Shown here: one piece after another, positions 42,639 through 51,736 of the stretch
How positions within the stretch are numbered: the first letter of the stretch is position 1
Layout of the letters: the number at the start of each line of letters is the position of its first letter
NCBI RefSeq assembly: GCF_025252405.1
Contig: NZ_CP104307.1
Span: forward strand, 2,418,001-2,482,000
From: Flavobacterium sp. TR2
GTDB lineage: Bacteria > Bacteroidota > Bacteroidia > Flavobacteriales > Flavobacteriaceae
Length of the DNA stretch: 64,000 nt
Reading direction: 5' to 3'
Program-made: the position numbers and the translations under genes
The notes under the pieces: generated by a model
What the model saw: only the letters and a program-made list of their open reading frames with translations
Database searches by the model: none
Told to the model about the DNA's origin: nothing

Positions 42639-44093
42639 TTATAAGCTCGGTAAATCTCCTTTTCCTTTAGTAGGCAAGTTTGTAGATCCCATAAGGAATA
42701 AATCTACTTCTCTTGCTGCTTCGCGACCTTCTGAAATAGCCCACACGATTAATGATTGTCCTCTTCTCATATCACCTGCAGTGAAAATGTGAGGTACGTT
42801 TGTCTGGTAGTTGTGCGCTTTATAGTTGCTTCTTGCGTCAATTTCGATTCCTAATTGCTCGCTTAACGTTTTCTCAGGACCTGTAAATCCAAGAGCTAGT
42901 AAAGCTAAATCGCAAGGCCAGATTTTCTCAGAACCTTCTTTTTCGATTAATTCAGGACGTTGGCCTGGAGTCATTTTCCATTGCACTTCAACTGTTTTTA
43001 ATCCAGTTAATTCACCTTTTTCGTTAGAAATAAATTCTTTTGTGTTGATCAACCAGTTTCTGTCGCAACCCTCTTCGTGAGAAGAAGATGTTTTTAACTG
43101 CAACGGCCAGAAAGGCCAAGGAGTTGACTCGCTTCTTCCAACAGGAGGTTTTGGTAAAATCTCAAAGTTGGTTACCGATTTAGCTCCGTGTCTGTTTGAA
43201 GTTCCGATACAGTCAGAACCAGTATCTCCACCACCAATAACGATTACATCTTTACCAGTAGCTTTAACTTGATCTGGAATAGATTCGCCGTATAAAACTT
43301 TAGTTTGCTGTGTCAAGAAATCCATTGCCTGAACAACGCCTTTGCTTTCGATTCCTTTAGTTGGCAAGCTTCTTCTTTCAGTTGCTCCTCCGCATAAAAC
43401 GATAGAATCGAATGCGTTTAATTCTTCAACGCTGAAGTTAACACCAACATTTACATTCGTTTTGAAAGTGATTCCTTCCGCTTCCAAAATAGCTACACGA
43501 CGGTCGATAATTCCTTTTTCTAATTTGAAATTTGGAATTCCGTAACGTAATAAACCTCCAATTGCGTTGTCTCTTTCAAAAACAGTAACAGTGTGACCCG
43601 CTCTGTTTAATTGTTGAGCAGCTGCAAGACCTGCAGGTCCTGAACCAATAACGGCAACAGTTTTACCTGTTCTTGTTTTTGGCGCTTGTGGTTTAATCCA
43701 TCCTTCAGCGAAACCTCTTTCTACGATGCTTTTTTCGATGTTTTCGATAGAAACAGGATCTTTAATGATTCCTAATACACATGATTTCTCACATGGAGCA
43801 GGGCATAAGCGTCCTGTAAATTCAGGGAAGTTGTTAGTAGATTGTAAAATCTCTAATGCGCTCTGCCATTCTTCCTGATGCACCATGTCGTTGAAGTCAG
43901 GAATTAAATTTCCTAACGGACAACCGCTGTGGCAAAAAGGAATACCGCAGTCCATACATCTTGATCCTTGTTCTTTTAATTTATCTTTTGGTACCGGAAT
44001 AGTAAATTCGTTGTAGTTCGAAACACGTTCTGCAACTGCTAAATTACTTTCGTCGGCTCTATTATATTCTTTAAATCCGCCTATTTTACCCAT
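42639..44093 (-). CDS. gltD: Glutamate synthase small subunit
   Basis: NADPH-dependent electron-donating subunit of glutamate synthase. The 484-residue protein has N-terminal cysteine clusters CMDCGIPFCHSGCPLGN and CPAPCEKSCV for [4Fe-4S] centres, the FAD site VIGSGPAGLAAAQQLNRAGH and the NADPH site VIGGGDTGSDC. The ATG at 44093 (MGKIGGFKEYNR) matches known GltD starts. It lies downstream of gltB, with 123 bp between them that include a repeat motif, and a terminator follows. Confidence 0.94.
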   Translation of the reverse strand: MGKIGGFKEYNRADESNLAVAERVSNYNEFTIPVPKDKLKEQGSRCMDCGIPFCHSGCPLGNLIPDFNDMVHQEEWQSALEILQSTNNFPEFTGRLCPAPCEKSCVLGIIKDPVSIENIEKSIVERGFAEGWIKPQAPKTRTGKTVAVIGSGPAGLAAAQQLNRAGHTVTVFERDNAIGGLLRYGIPNFKLEKGIIDRRVAILEAEGITFKTNVNVGVNFSVEELNAFDSIVLCGGATERRSLPTKGIESKGVVQAMDFLTQQTKVLYGESIPDQVKATGKDVIVIGGGDTGSDCIGTSNRHGAKSVTNFEILPKPPVGRSESTPWPFWPLQLKTSSSHEEGCDRNWLINTKEFISNEKGELTGLKTVEVQWKMTPGQRPELIEKEGSEKIWPCDLALLALGFTGPEKTLSEQLGIEIDARSNYKAHNYQTNVPHIFTAGDMRRGQSLIVWAISEGREAAREVDLFLMGSTNLPTKGKGDLPSL

Positions 44094-44145
44094 GACATTT
44101 AAATAATTTTTCAATTTTTAAATCCCAAATTCCAAATTCTAAAAT

Positions 44146-44169
44146 CCTTCGACTTCGCTCAGGAAGACA
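44146..44169. repeat. Copy of the GACTCCGCTCAGG intergenic motif
   Basis: Reads CCTTCGACTTCGCTCAGGA, then AGACA, in the gltB-gltD spacer. Confidence 0.55.
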
Positions 44170-44216
44170 TAGTGAAGAAATCTAAAATCTAAAATCTGAA
44201 TTCTAAAATCATTTAA

Positions 44217-47200
44217 TTAAGCTATTAATTCTTCTATTTGTTTTTCTTCTGCAATTCGTTTTAATGCTTTTTTGTAATCAGTAGGCATTACTTTTACGAA
44301 GTGCTGTTGTTCATTTTCCCAGTCTGCTAAAATTCTCTTAGCTAATGGACTGCTGGTGTACAACGAATGGTTTTTGATCAGTTTTCTTAGTTTAGTAACG
44401 TCTTCTTCTTCCATTGGGTCGAATGCAACCATTTCCATGTTGCAAACCGTAGAATCGAATTTCTTGTTTGGATCGTAAACATAAGCCACACCACCGCTCA
44501 TACCAGCTGCGAAGTTTCTTCCTGTTTTTCCTAAAACTACTACTGTACCACCTGTCATGTACTCGCATCCGTGATCTCCAATTCCTTCTACAACTGCTGT
44601 TGCTCCAGAGTTTCTCACACAGAAGCGCTCTCCTGCGATACCATTAATATAAGCCTCTCCGGTAATAGCTCCGTAAAGGGCAACGTTTCCGATAATGATG
44701 TTATCTTCAGGGTTGAAAGTCGCAGTAGGAGGTACTTTTACAATTAGTTTTCCTCCAGAAAGACCTTTTCCTAAATAGTCATTACAGTTTCCGTGAATTT
44801 TAAATGACAATCCGTTTGTTGCGAATGCACCAAAACTTTGTCCGGCAGAACCTTCAAAATCAACTAAAATAGTGTCATCTGGTAATCCTTGTGCGCCATA
44901 AATTTTTGAGATTTCGTTACTCAAAATCGCACCTACAGAACGGTCTGTGTTTTTGATTTTGAATGTAACTCTCGTTTTCTCTTTTCTATAGATAGACGGA
45001 ATAGCTTCTTTGATGATGTCAAAATCCAATACGTTTTCAAGAGCGTGATCCTGAGTTGTTGTATTATGATTTGGAACTGTTTTAGCTTTTTCCGGTTTGT
45101 ATAGAATAGTCGATAAGTCTAAGCCATTAGCTTTATAATGTTTGATAGCTTTGTCTACGTTTAATTTTTGAGACTGACCTACCATTTCTTTTAAAGTTCT
45201 GAAACCTAGCTGCGCCATAATTTCTCTTAACTCTTCAGCAATAAAATACATGAAGTTGATTACGTGCTCTGGAGTTCCTTTGAAATTTTTTCTCAATTCA
45301 GGATCCTGAGTTGCAATACCAACAGGGCAAGTATTTAAGTGGCAAGCTCTCATCATGATACATCCAGAAGCTACAAGCGGTGCAGTTGCAAATCCAAATT
45401 CTTCAGCTCCTAATAAAGCAGCTATCGCCACGTCACGACCTGTTTTCAACTGTCCGTCACACTCTAAAACGACACGGCTTCTTAAGTCGTTTAAAATCAA
45501 AGTTTGCTGTGCTTCAGCTAAACCAAGTTCCCATGGAATACCTGTGTGCTGTAAAGATGTTAATGGAGCAGCTCCCGTTCCTCCGTCATAACCTGAAATC
45601 AAGATAACGTCAGCTTTTGCTTTGGCAACACCAGCAGCGATGGTTCCAACTCCAACTTCAGAAACTAATTTCACATTGATACGAGCTTCGCGGTTTGCGT
45701 TTTTCAAATCGTAAATCAACTGAGATAAATCCTCAATAGAGTAGATATCGTGGTGAGGCGGAGGCGAAATCAAACCTACATAAGGAGTAGAGTTTCTAGT
45801 TTCAGCAATCCAAGGCACTACTTTTTCTCCGGGTAACTGACCACCTTCTCCAGGTTTTGCTCCCTGAGCCATTTTGATTTGGATTTCTCTGGCGTTTGTC
45901 AAATAGTTGATCGAAACTCCAAAACGTCCAGAAGCTACTTGTTTGATTGCAGAGTTTCTAGAATCTCCGTTAATTTCTTTCTGGAAACGTCTTGGATCTT
46001 CTCCACCTTCTCCAGAGTTACTTTTTCCTCCGATTCTGTTCATTGCAATAGCTAAGTTCTCATGCGCTTCCTGGCTGATAGAACCGTAAGACATTGCTCC
46101 GGTTTTGAATTTTTTCACAATTTCTGTCCATGGTTCTACTTCGTCAATAGAAATAGGATCTAAGTTGTTAAATTCAAATAAACCTCTAATTGTCATTAAG
46201 TTTGAGCTTTGCTCGTTTACAGCATTTGCATATTCTTTATAGCTTTCTGGGCTGTTTAAACGAACTGCCTGCTGTAATTTAGAAATCGTAGTTGGGTTAA
46301 ACATATGTTTTTCACCACCACGTCTCCATCTGTAAATACCTCCAATTTCAAGAGAAAGCAAGTTTGCAATTTTTGAATTTGGGAAAGCTTTTTGGAAACG
46401 TTTTTTAACCTCTTTCTCTACTTCCATTAAACCAATTCCTTCAATTCTTGATGGAGTGTAAGGGAAGTATTTAGATGTGAAAGTTTTGTTTAAACCTAAA
46501 ATCTCGAAAATTTGAGCAGCTCTGTACGAATGTAAAGTAGAGATACCAATTTTGTTCATGATTTTCACGATTCCTTTTGCAATTGCTTTGTTGTAGTTCA
46601 CAACTGCATAATCCGCTTTTACTTTTGTAATGAAACCCTTTTCAACCTGATCGTGAATAATTTCATTTACCATGTAAGGGTTGATCGCACTTGCGCCGTA
46701 TCCGAACAATAAAGCAAAATGATGCGGTTCGCGCGGTTCAGCAGATTCGATAATGATTCCGAATTTAGAACGAACCTGTAAAATATTCAATGAATGGTGA
46801 ATGTAAGAACAAGCCAATAACATTGGAATTGGAGCTAATTCTTCGCTAACGCCTCTATCAGATAAGATGATGATGTTGCATCCTTCATTAACCGCTTTGA
46901 AAGTTGCCTGAACGCATTTTTCAAGCGCACGCTCTAAACCGTTAACTCCTTTTTCTATTTTATATAAAGTAGAAATAGTAGCCGATTTGAAATCTGCGTG
47001 ATCGATATTTCTGATTTTATCCAAATCCTCGTTAGAGATAACCGGATTTTGGATTTTTAATTTTTTACATTGTTTTGATTCGATTTCGAAAATATTGAAA
47101 TCTCCTCCAATCGCTAAACTGATATCTGTAATGATTTCTTCACGAATACCATCCAACGGTGGGTTTGTAACTTGAGCAAACAATTGTTTGAAGTAGTTGT

Positions 47201-48731
47201 ACAATAACTGAGGCTGATCTGAAAGAACTGCCAGAGGAGTATCGTTACCCATAGAACTGATTGCTTCAGCTCCGTCGCTACCCATTGGGTTGATGATTGT
47301 TTTTAAATCTTCGATTGTATAACCAAACAAACGCTGTCTAGTCAAGAAATCTAATTTTTCAACAGGAGTAGGGTTGTTGGTGTAAGGAACGCTAGCCAAT
47401 GGCAATAGGTTTTCGTCAACCCATTGTTTGTAAGGACGTTTTGTAACGATCGCTTTCTTAACTTCTTCGTCTTCGATAATACGGCCTTCATTCATGTCTA
47501 CCAAGAACATTTTCCCTGGCTCCAAGCGTCCGTGCTGAATTACATCTTCTGGATCGATGTCTAATACACCAATTTCAGATGACATAATTACGAATCCGCT
47601 CTTAGTTAAAGTATAACGAGAAGGACGCAAACCGTTTCTGTCTAGTAAAGCCCCAATTACGTTTCCATCTGTAAACGGAATAGAAGCAGGACCATCCCAA
47701 GGCTCCATGATGCAAGCATTGTATTCATAGAAAGCTCTTTTTTCTGGAGACATAGTCTGATGTTTTTCCCAAGCTTCAGGAACTACCATCATCATAGCCT
47801 CTGGAAGAGAACGCCCAGTCATTAATAAAAGTTCAATCACCATATCCATAGAAGCAGAATCTGATTTTCCTTCTAAGATAATAGGGAATAATTTTTTGAT
47901 ATCATCGCCAAAAACTTTGCTCTGCATAAGCTCTTCACGAGCACGCATACGGCTTACGTTTCCACGAAGCGTGTTGATCTCACCATTATGACACATATAT
48001 CTAAACGGCTGAGCTAAGTCCCAAGATGGGAATGTATTGGTAGAGAAACGTTGGTGTACAAGCGCTAAACGCGTCACCAAGTCTGGATCTTTCAAATCTA
48101 TATAATAACGGCTGATGTCTTCTGGCATCAATAGACCTTTATATATTATAGTAGTTGTCGATAAACTAGTAAAATAAAACATATGGCTTTCAGAAGTCTT
48201 AGATCCTCTTACGGCGTGTTCAGCAATTTTTCTAGCTGCAAAAAGTTTTGCATTAAATTCATTTTCAGTTAAATTCTGACCGTTTTTAGAAACGAAAACT
48301 TGTTTAACTGTTGGTTCTTTTTCTGCGGCGATTTCACCTAAATTTTCAACGTCAACCGGCACATCTCTCCAACCTAAAACTTTTAAGTTTTGATCTTTAA
48401 TTGTTGCCTCAAATGCATTAATACAAAAAGAAACCTGGTTTTTGCTTTTTGGTAAAAAAACCATTCCTACTGCATACTCACGCGCTTCTGGGATTTCAAA
48501 GTCGCAAACTTTCTTAAAAAAATCATGAGGAATGTCGAATAAAATTCCGGCTCCGTCACCAGTTCTTCCATCAGAACTTACGGCACCACGATGTTCCAAT
48601 TTAATTAAGATGTCTAATGCTTTGTGAATAATATCATTTGACTTAATACCATTCAAATTACAAATAAATCCTGCACCACAATTGTCGTGTTCAAATTCAG
48701 GCAGATAAAGCCCTTGTTCTTTAACTCTCAT
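44217..48731 (-). CDS. gltB: Glutamate synthase large subunit
   Basis: Transfers the amide nitrogen of glutamine to 2-oxoglutarate. The protein has 1504 residues. Cys18 in EHDNCGAGF becomes the N-terminal catalytic cysteine after removal of a 17-residue propeptide, as in E. coli. The synthase domain contains GEGGEDPRRF and the [3Fe-4S] ligands in CIMMRACHLNTCPVGIATQ; the C-terminal GXGXG-type domain has GGTVVVLGKTGRNFAAGMSGG. The ATG at 48731 was chosen because an exact -7 box is 18 bp upstream and the longer frame has no propeptide similarity. Confidence 0.95.
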   Translation of the reverse strand: MRVKEQGLYLPEFEHDNCGAGFICNLNGIKSNDIIHKALDILIKLEHRGAVSSDGRTGDGAGILFDIPHDFFKKVCDFEIPEAREYAVGMVFLPKSKNQVSFCINAFEATIKDQNLKVLGWRDVPVDVENLGEIAAEKEPTVKQVFVSKNGQNLTENEFNAKLFAARKIAEHAVRGSKTSESHMFYFTSLSTTTIIYKGLLMPEDISRYYIDLKDPDLVTRLALVHQRFSTNTFPSWDLAQPFRYMCHNGEINTLRGNVSRMRAREELMQSKVFGDDIKKLFPIILEGKSDSASMDMVIELLLMTGRSLPEAMMMVVPEAWEKHQTMSPEKRAFYEYNACIMEPWDGPASIPFTDGNVIGALLDRNGLRPSRYTLTKSGFVIMSSEIGVLDIDPEDVIQHGRLEPGKMFLVDMNEGRIIEDEEVKKAIVTKRPYKQWVDENLLPLASVPYTNNPTPVEKLDFLTRQRLFGYTIEDLKTIINPMGSDGAEAISSMGNDTPLAVLSDQPQLLYNYFKQLFAQVTNPPLDGIREEIITDISLAIGGDFNIFEIESKQCKKLKIQNPVISNEDLDKIRNIDHADFKSATISTLYKIEKGVNGLERALEKCVQATFKAVNEGCNIIILSDRGVSEELAPIPMLLACSYIHHSLNILQVRSKFGIIIESAEPREPHHFALLFGYGASAINPYMVNEIIHDQVEKGFITKVKADYAVVNYNKAIAKGIVKIMNKIGISTLHSYRAAQIFEILGLNKTFTSKYFPYTPSRIEGIGLMEVEKEVKKRFQKAFPNSKIANLLSLEIGGIYRWRRGGEKHMFNPTTISKLQQAVRLNSPESYKEYANAVNEQSSNLMTIRGLFEFNNLDPISIDEVEPWTEIVKKFKTGAMSYGSISQEAHENLAIAMNRIGGKSNSGEGGEDPRRFQKEINGDSRNSAIKQVASGRFGVSINYLTNAREIQIKMAQGAKPGEGGQLPGEKVVPWIAETRNSTPYVGLISPPPHHDIYSIEDLSQLIYDLKNANREARINVKLVSEVGVGTIAAGVAKAKADVILISGYDGGTGAAPLTSLQHTGIPWELGLAEAQQTLILNDLRSRVVLECDGQLKTGRDVAIAALLGAEEFGFATAPLVASGCIMMRACHLNTCPVGIATQDPELRKNFKGTPEHVINFMYFIAEELREIMAQLGFRTLKEMVGQSQKLNVDKAIKHYKANGLDLSTILYKPEKAKTVPNHNTTTQDHALENVLDFDIIKEAIPSIYRKEKTRVTFKIKNTDRSVGAILSNEISKIYGAQGLPDDTILVDFEGSAGQSFGAFATNGLSFKIHGNCNDYLGKGLSGGKLIVKVPPTATFNPEDNIIIGNVALYGAITGEAYINGIAGERFCVRNSGATAVVEGIGDHGCEYMTGGTVVVLGKTGRNFAAGMSGGVAYVYDPNKKFDSTVCNMEMVAFDPMEEEDVTKLRKLIKNHSLYTSSPLAKRILADWENEQQHFVKVMPTDYKKALKRIAEEKQIEELIA

Positions 48732-48748
48732 TCTTGATATTTTTTTTA

Positions 48749-48756
48749 CAAAAATA
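48749..48756 (-). promoter_or_regulatory. -7 box of gltB
   Basis: TATTTTTG on the minus strand, exact TAnnTTTG, 18 bp from the ATG. It supports the start at 48731. Confidence 0.6.
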
Positions 48757-49091
48757 AAGATTTCGTTAAATATAATGTATTGAAATAGTGCTTTTGCTTT
48801 CATTTTTGCTGTAATATTAGAAAAAGGGTTCTTAATTATTAATATTATTATAGAAGGCATCCCGAATTGCTAAAAATATAATTACTCTTAAAATATATTA
48901 GGAAAAATCATCGGGAAGCCAATAAAATCAATGATTTTTTTGTTAAATATCAAACGTTTTATGCGAATTGTGTTAACATTAACAAATTGTTCCGTTAACG
49001 ATTTGTTTGCTTAGAAAAATTATCAACGCTTAATACCTATATATAACATTTATTTAATTGAAAAAGATTTTACTATTAAGTTGTATTTTGT

Positions 49092-49099
49092 TACTTTTG
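49092..49099 (+). promoter_or_regulatory. -7 box of sucC
   Basis: TACTTTTG, exact TAnnTTTG match, inside the longer sucC frame that begins at a TTG, so that frame's start is unlikely. The leader to the ATG at 49148 is about 45 nt. Confidence 0.6.
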
Positions 49100-49147
49100 T
49101 CGCACTTTTATTCTGAAATAAATTCAGAACCAGACAAATTCTATATT

Positions 49148-50341
49148 ATGAACATACACGAATATCAAGGAAAAGAAATTTTAGCGAGTTACGGAGTACG
49201 CGTACAACGCGGAATTGTGGCTAACAATGCGGTTGAAGCTGTAGCTGCTGCAAAACAATTAACTGCCGAAACTGGTACAGGATGGCATGTAATAAAAGCA
49301 CAAATTCACGCAGGTGGTCGTGGAAAAGGTGGTGGAGTTAAGCTGGCTAAAAACTTACAACAAGTTGAAGAGTTAGCAGAACAAATCATCGGAATGCAGT
49401 TGATTACACCTCAGACTCCGCCTGAAGGTAAAAAAGTAAATAAGGTATTAGTTGCAGAAGATGTTTACTATCCAGGTGAAAGCGAAACTTCTGAATTTTA
49501 TGTTTCTGTTTTATTGAATAGAGGTACAGGACGCAACATGATCATGTATTCTACTGAAGGTGGAATGGATATCGAAGAAGTTGCTGAGCACACGCCACAT
49601 TTAATCTTTACTGAAGAAATCGATCCATCTGTAGGATTGCAAGGTTTCCAAGCTAGAAGAATTGCTTTCAATTTAGGGCTTTCTGGAAACGCTTTCAAAG
49701 AAATGGTAAAATTCATCGATGCACTTTACAATGCTTACATTGGTTCTGATGCTTCTATGTTTGAAATCAACCCAGTTTTAAAAACTTCTGATAACAAAAT
49801 CTTAGCTGTTGACGCTAAAGTTAATATCGACGATAACGCTTTATACAGACAACCTAAATATGCTGAAATGAGAGATATCCGTGAGGAGAATCCAATCGAA
49901 GTTGAAGCTAAAGAAGTTGGTCTTAACTATGTTGACCTTGACGGTACTGTAGGATGTATGGTAAACGGAGCTGGTCTTGCAATGGCAACTATGGACTTAA
50001 TTAAATATGCTGGTTTTGAGCCTGCTAACTTCCTTGACGTAGGAGGAACAGCTGATGCAAAACGTGTTGAAACAGCTTTCAGAATTATCTTGAAAGATCC
50101 AAACGTAAAAGCTATCTTAATTAACATCTTTGGAGGTATCGTTCGTTGTGACCGTGTTGCTCAAGGTGTTGTTGACGCTTACAAAAATATGGGAGACGCT
50201 ATCAATGTGCCAATTATCGTTCGTTTGCAAGGAACAAATGCTGAAATTGCAAAAGAATTAATTGACAACTCTGGTATGCCAATCTTATCTGCAGTTCAAT
50301 TCCAAGAAGCTGCTGATCAAGTTAAAGCTGCTCTTTCTTAA
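49148..50341 (+). CDS. sucC: Succinyl-CoA synthetase beta subunit
   Basis: ATP-grasp subunit of the TCA-cycle enzyme that makes ATP or GTP from succinyl-CoA. The protein has 397 residues, normal for SucC, and starts [17 protein letters not shown]. The nucleotide-binding segment [21 protein letters not shown] and the ligase domain with [10 protein letters not shown] and [11 protein letters not shown] are clear. The alpha subunit (sucD) does not adjoin it. I rejected a frame start 30 codons upstream because it covers the promoter. Confidence 0.96.
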   Translation: MNIHEYQGKEILASYGVRVQRGIVANNAVEAVAAAKQLTAETGTGWHVIKAQIHAGGRGKGGGVKLAKNLQQVEELAEQIIGMQLITPQTPPEGKKVNKVLVAEDVYYPGESETSEFYVSVLLNRGTGRNMIMYSTEGGMDIEEVAEHTPHLIFTEEIDPSVGLQGFQARRIAFNLGLSGNAFKEMVKFIDALYNAYIGSDASMFEINPVLKTSDNKILAVDAKVNIDDNALYRQPKYAEMRDIREENPIEVEAKEVGLNYVDLDGTVGCMVNGAGLAMATMDLIKYAGFEPANFLDVGGTADAKRVETAFRIILKDPNVKAILINIFGGIVRCDRVAQGVVDAYKNMGDAINVPIIVRLQGTNAEIAKELIDNSGMPILSAVQFQEAADQVKAALS

Positions 50342-50368
50342 TTAAAATAAGAAATCAATTGATATAGA

Positions 50369-50395
50369 AAATCCATTCCGAAAGGAGTGGATTTT
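50369..50395 (+). terminator. Terminator of sucC
   Basis: Arms AATCCATTCC and GGAGTGGATT with a GAAA loop, then eight or more T. Confidence 0.82.
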
Positions 50396-50465
50396 TTTTT
50401 ATTATTTAACCCAAAGCACGCAAGGTTTTTTTTCAAGGATTGTGGATACAAACGCAAAGTTCGCA

Positions 50466-51060
50466 AAGCTATTTCAATAAATACAGTTTTTTTGGTTTAT
50501 TGTTAAATATAGCCCGTGGTTTCAACCACGGGAACATTTCGCAATATGCGTATTGTGATATGCATGGTTTCAACCGCGTGGATGTTATATATGTATTATG
50601 ATATGCATTGCGTTCCCGTGGTTGAAACCACGAGTTATATTTGAATTAAATTTGATATTGGCTTTTTTTAAAGCTATTTCAAATACAGTTTTTGGAGTTT
50701 ATTGTCAACATAGCCCGTGGTTTCAACCACGGGAACATTTCGCAATATGCGTATTGTGATATGCATGGTTTCAACCGCGTGGATGTTATATATGTATTAT
50801 GATATGCATTGCGTTCCCGTGGTTGAAACCACGAGTTATATTTGAATTAAATTTGATATTGGCTTTTTTTAAAGCTATTTCAATAAAGTTTTTTTTGGGT
50901 TTATTGTCAAATATAGCCCGTGGTTTCAACCACGGGAACGTTTCGGAATATACGTATTGTGATATGCATGGTTTCAACCATGGGTGCGCAATGTACGTCA
51001 CGCAATGCATTTCTGGCGCCCCCGCGGTTGAAGCAACGGACTATATTTTAAAATTAGACC
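50466..51060. repeat. Three-unit REP/BIME-like tandem array
   Basis: Units begin near 50466, 50671 and 50872, so the period is about 201-205 bp. Each holds an outer hairpin AGCCCGTGGTTTCAACCACG..., an inner ATGCATGGTTTCAACC(G/A) motif, and an inverted hairpin ending ACCACGAGTTAT. The first two units are nearly identical; the third has diverged in its second half. Paired inverted hairpins of this kind are typical of REP elements mobilised by RAYT transposases; no transposase gene is in this window. Confidence 0.8.
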
Positions 51061-51078
51061 GTAATTAGAATCTTTTTA

Positions 51079-51130
51079 AAACGCAAAGTTCGCAAAGCTT
51101 TATCCGTATAGCTTTGCGAACTTTGCGTTT
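51079..51130. repeat. Perfect 21-bp inverted repeat next to the array
   Basis: Arms begin AAACGCAAAGTTCGCAAAGC and pair perfectly over 21 bp with a 10-nt spacer. The arm sequence is also in front of the array (about 50451). Confidence 0.75.
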
Positions 51131-51184
51131 ATATTTAGTCTTTTAAGTAAAAAATCTTGCGCTCCTTGCGGTTAAATCCCTCAA

Positions 51185-51652
51185 TTAAGATTTTTTCTTA
51201 TTCCCGTTTTTGTAAACCACTTTTTCTACAACAACGGGTTTCCCATTTCCTTTTGGGAATGACTTCTTTTTAGGTTTTCCGGCTGATGAACCTGACTTTG
51301 ATGGACTTTGGTCTCCTCTATATTTTTCAGAATCTTTTGGGCCAGCTTTAAATTCTGGCCTTTCTTTAGTAGTTTCTCTTTTTGGAATTTCAGCTTTATG
51401 TTTGGCTAAAACTTCGTTTGGATTTTTTGGGTTTTCTTTAGTTCCTCTTAAATGAATGACTAATCCGTTTAAGAAGTTACGTAAAACCTGATCACCACAT
51501 TCCATATAATTTGGATGGTCTTCAGCTCTAAAAAAAGCACCTAATTCTGATTTTGAAATTCTGAAATCTACCAATTCTAAAATTTCAACTATTTGGTCGT
51601 CACGGAGCATCAAAGCCACGCGAAGTTTTTTAAGTATATCGTTATTTGTCAT
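51185..51652 (-). CDS. DUF1456 (YehS-like) protein
   Basis: A 155-residue protein. Residues 1-75 hold two DUF1456 helical repeats (NNDILKKLRVALMLRDDQIVEILE, then RISKSELGAFFRAEDHPNYMECGDQVLRNFLNGL). The C-terminal 70 residues are rich in Lys, Pro and Ser and probably disordered, with basic stretches that could bind nucleic acid. No function is known. It lies 84 bp downstream of the epimerase operon, with a half repeat between. Confidence 0.85.
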   Translation of the reverse strand: MTNNDILKKLRVALMLRDDQIVEILELVDFRISKSELGAFFRAEDHPNYMECGDQVLRNFLNGLVIHLRGTKENPKNPNEVLAKHKAEIPKRETTKERPEFKAGPKDSEKYRGDQSPSKSGSSAGKPKKKSFPKGNGKPVVVEKVVYKNGNKKKS

Positions 51653-51687
51653 CGTTTATTTTTTACAAAGGTAGGATTTATTTTTTT

Positions 51688-51706
51688 GCCACGAATTCAC
51701 GAATTA
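51688..51706. repeat. CACGAATTC-family element, left end only
   Basis: GCCACGAATTCACGAATTA before the DUF1456 gene, with no right end nearby. Confidence 0.65.
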
Positions 51707-51736
51707 AAACAATTAAACCCACGACTTAATAGTTTT

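Larger units (their letters stand above)
48732..49147. other. Divergent gltB-sucC intergenic region
   Basis: No gene. Both promoters are seen: TATTTTTG for gltB and TACTTTTG for sucC. A terminator-like AAAATCAATGATTTTTTT near 48926 and a 7-bp inverted repeat in the sucC leader (TTCTGAA at 49111-49117, TTCAGAA at 49123-49129) are present. The longer upstream frames of both genes are excluded by these promoters. Confidence 0.6.
50342..51184. other. Intergenic repeat array
   Basis: No gene. After the sucC terminator, a 20-base sequence AACGCAAAGTTCGCAAAGCT at about 50451-50470 precedes three ~203-bp repeat units (50466-51060). The same 20-mer then returns at 51080-51099, followed by its inverted copy at 51110-51129. 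Apparent ORFs within are repeat sequence. Confidence 0.75.

Noticed and set aside
42639..48731. SusC/SusD-like or siderophore cluster near gltBD
   Set aside because: No SusD, siderophore synthase or receptor gene lies there; all products match glutamate synthase and lysine synthesis.
48732..48860. Longer gltB start adding 43 residues
   Set aside because: The extension contains an exact -7 promoter box and lacks the short propeptide expected before the catalytic cysteine.
50466..51060. CRISPR array or tandem-repeat phage attachment site
   Set aside because: There are only three units of ~201-205 bp, no short constant repeat with unique spacers, and no cas genes. The opposed hairpins fit REP/BIME elements.
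50786..51068. ORFs on both strands inside the repeat array
   Set aside because: The peptides repeat the GFNHG motif, a direct product of the REP hairpins, and change frame between units.
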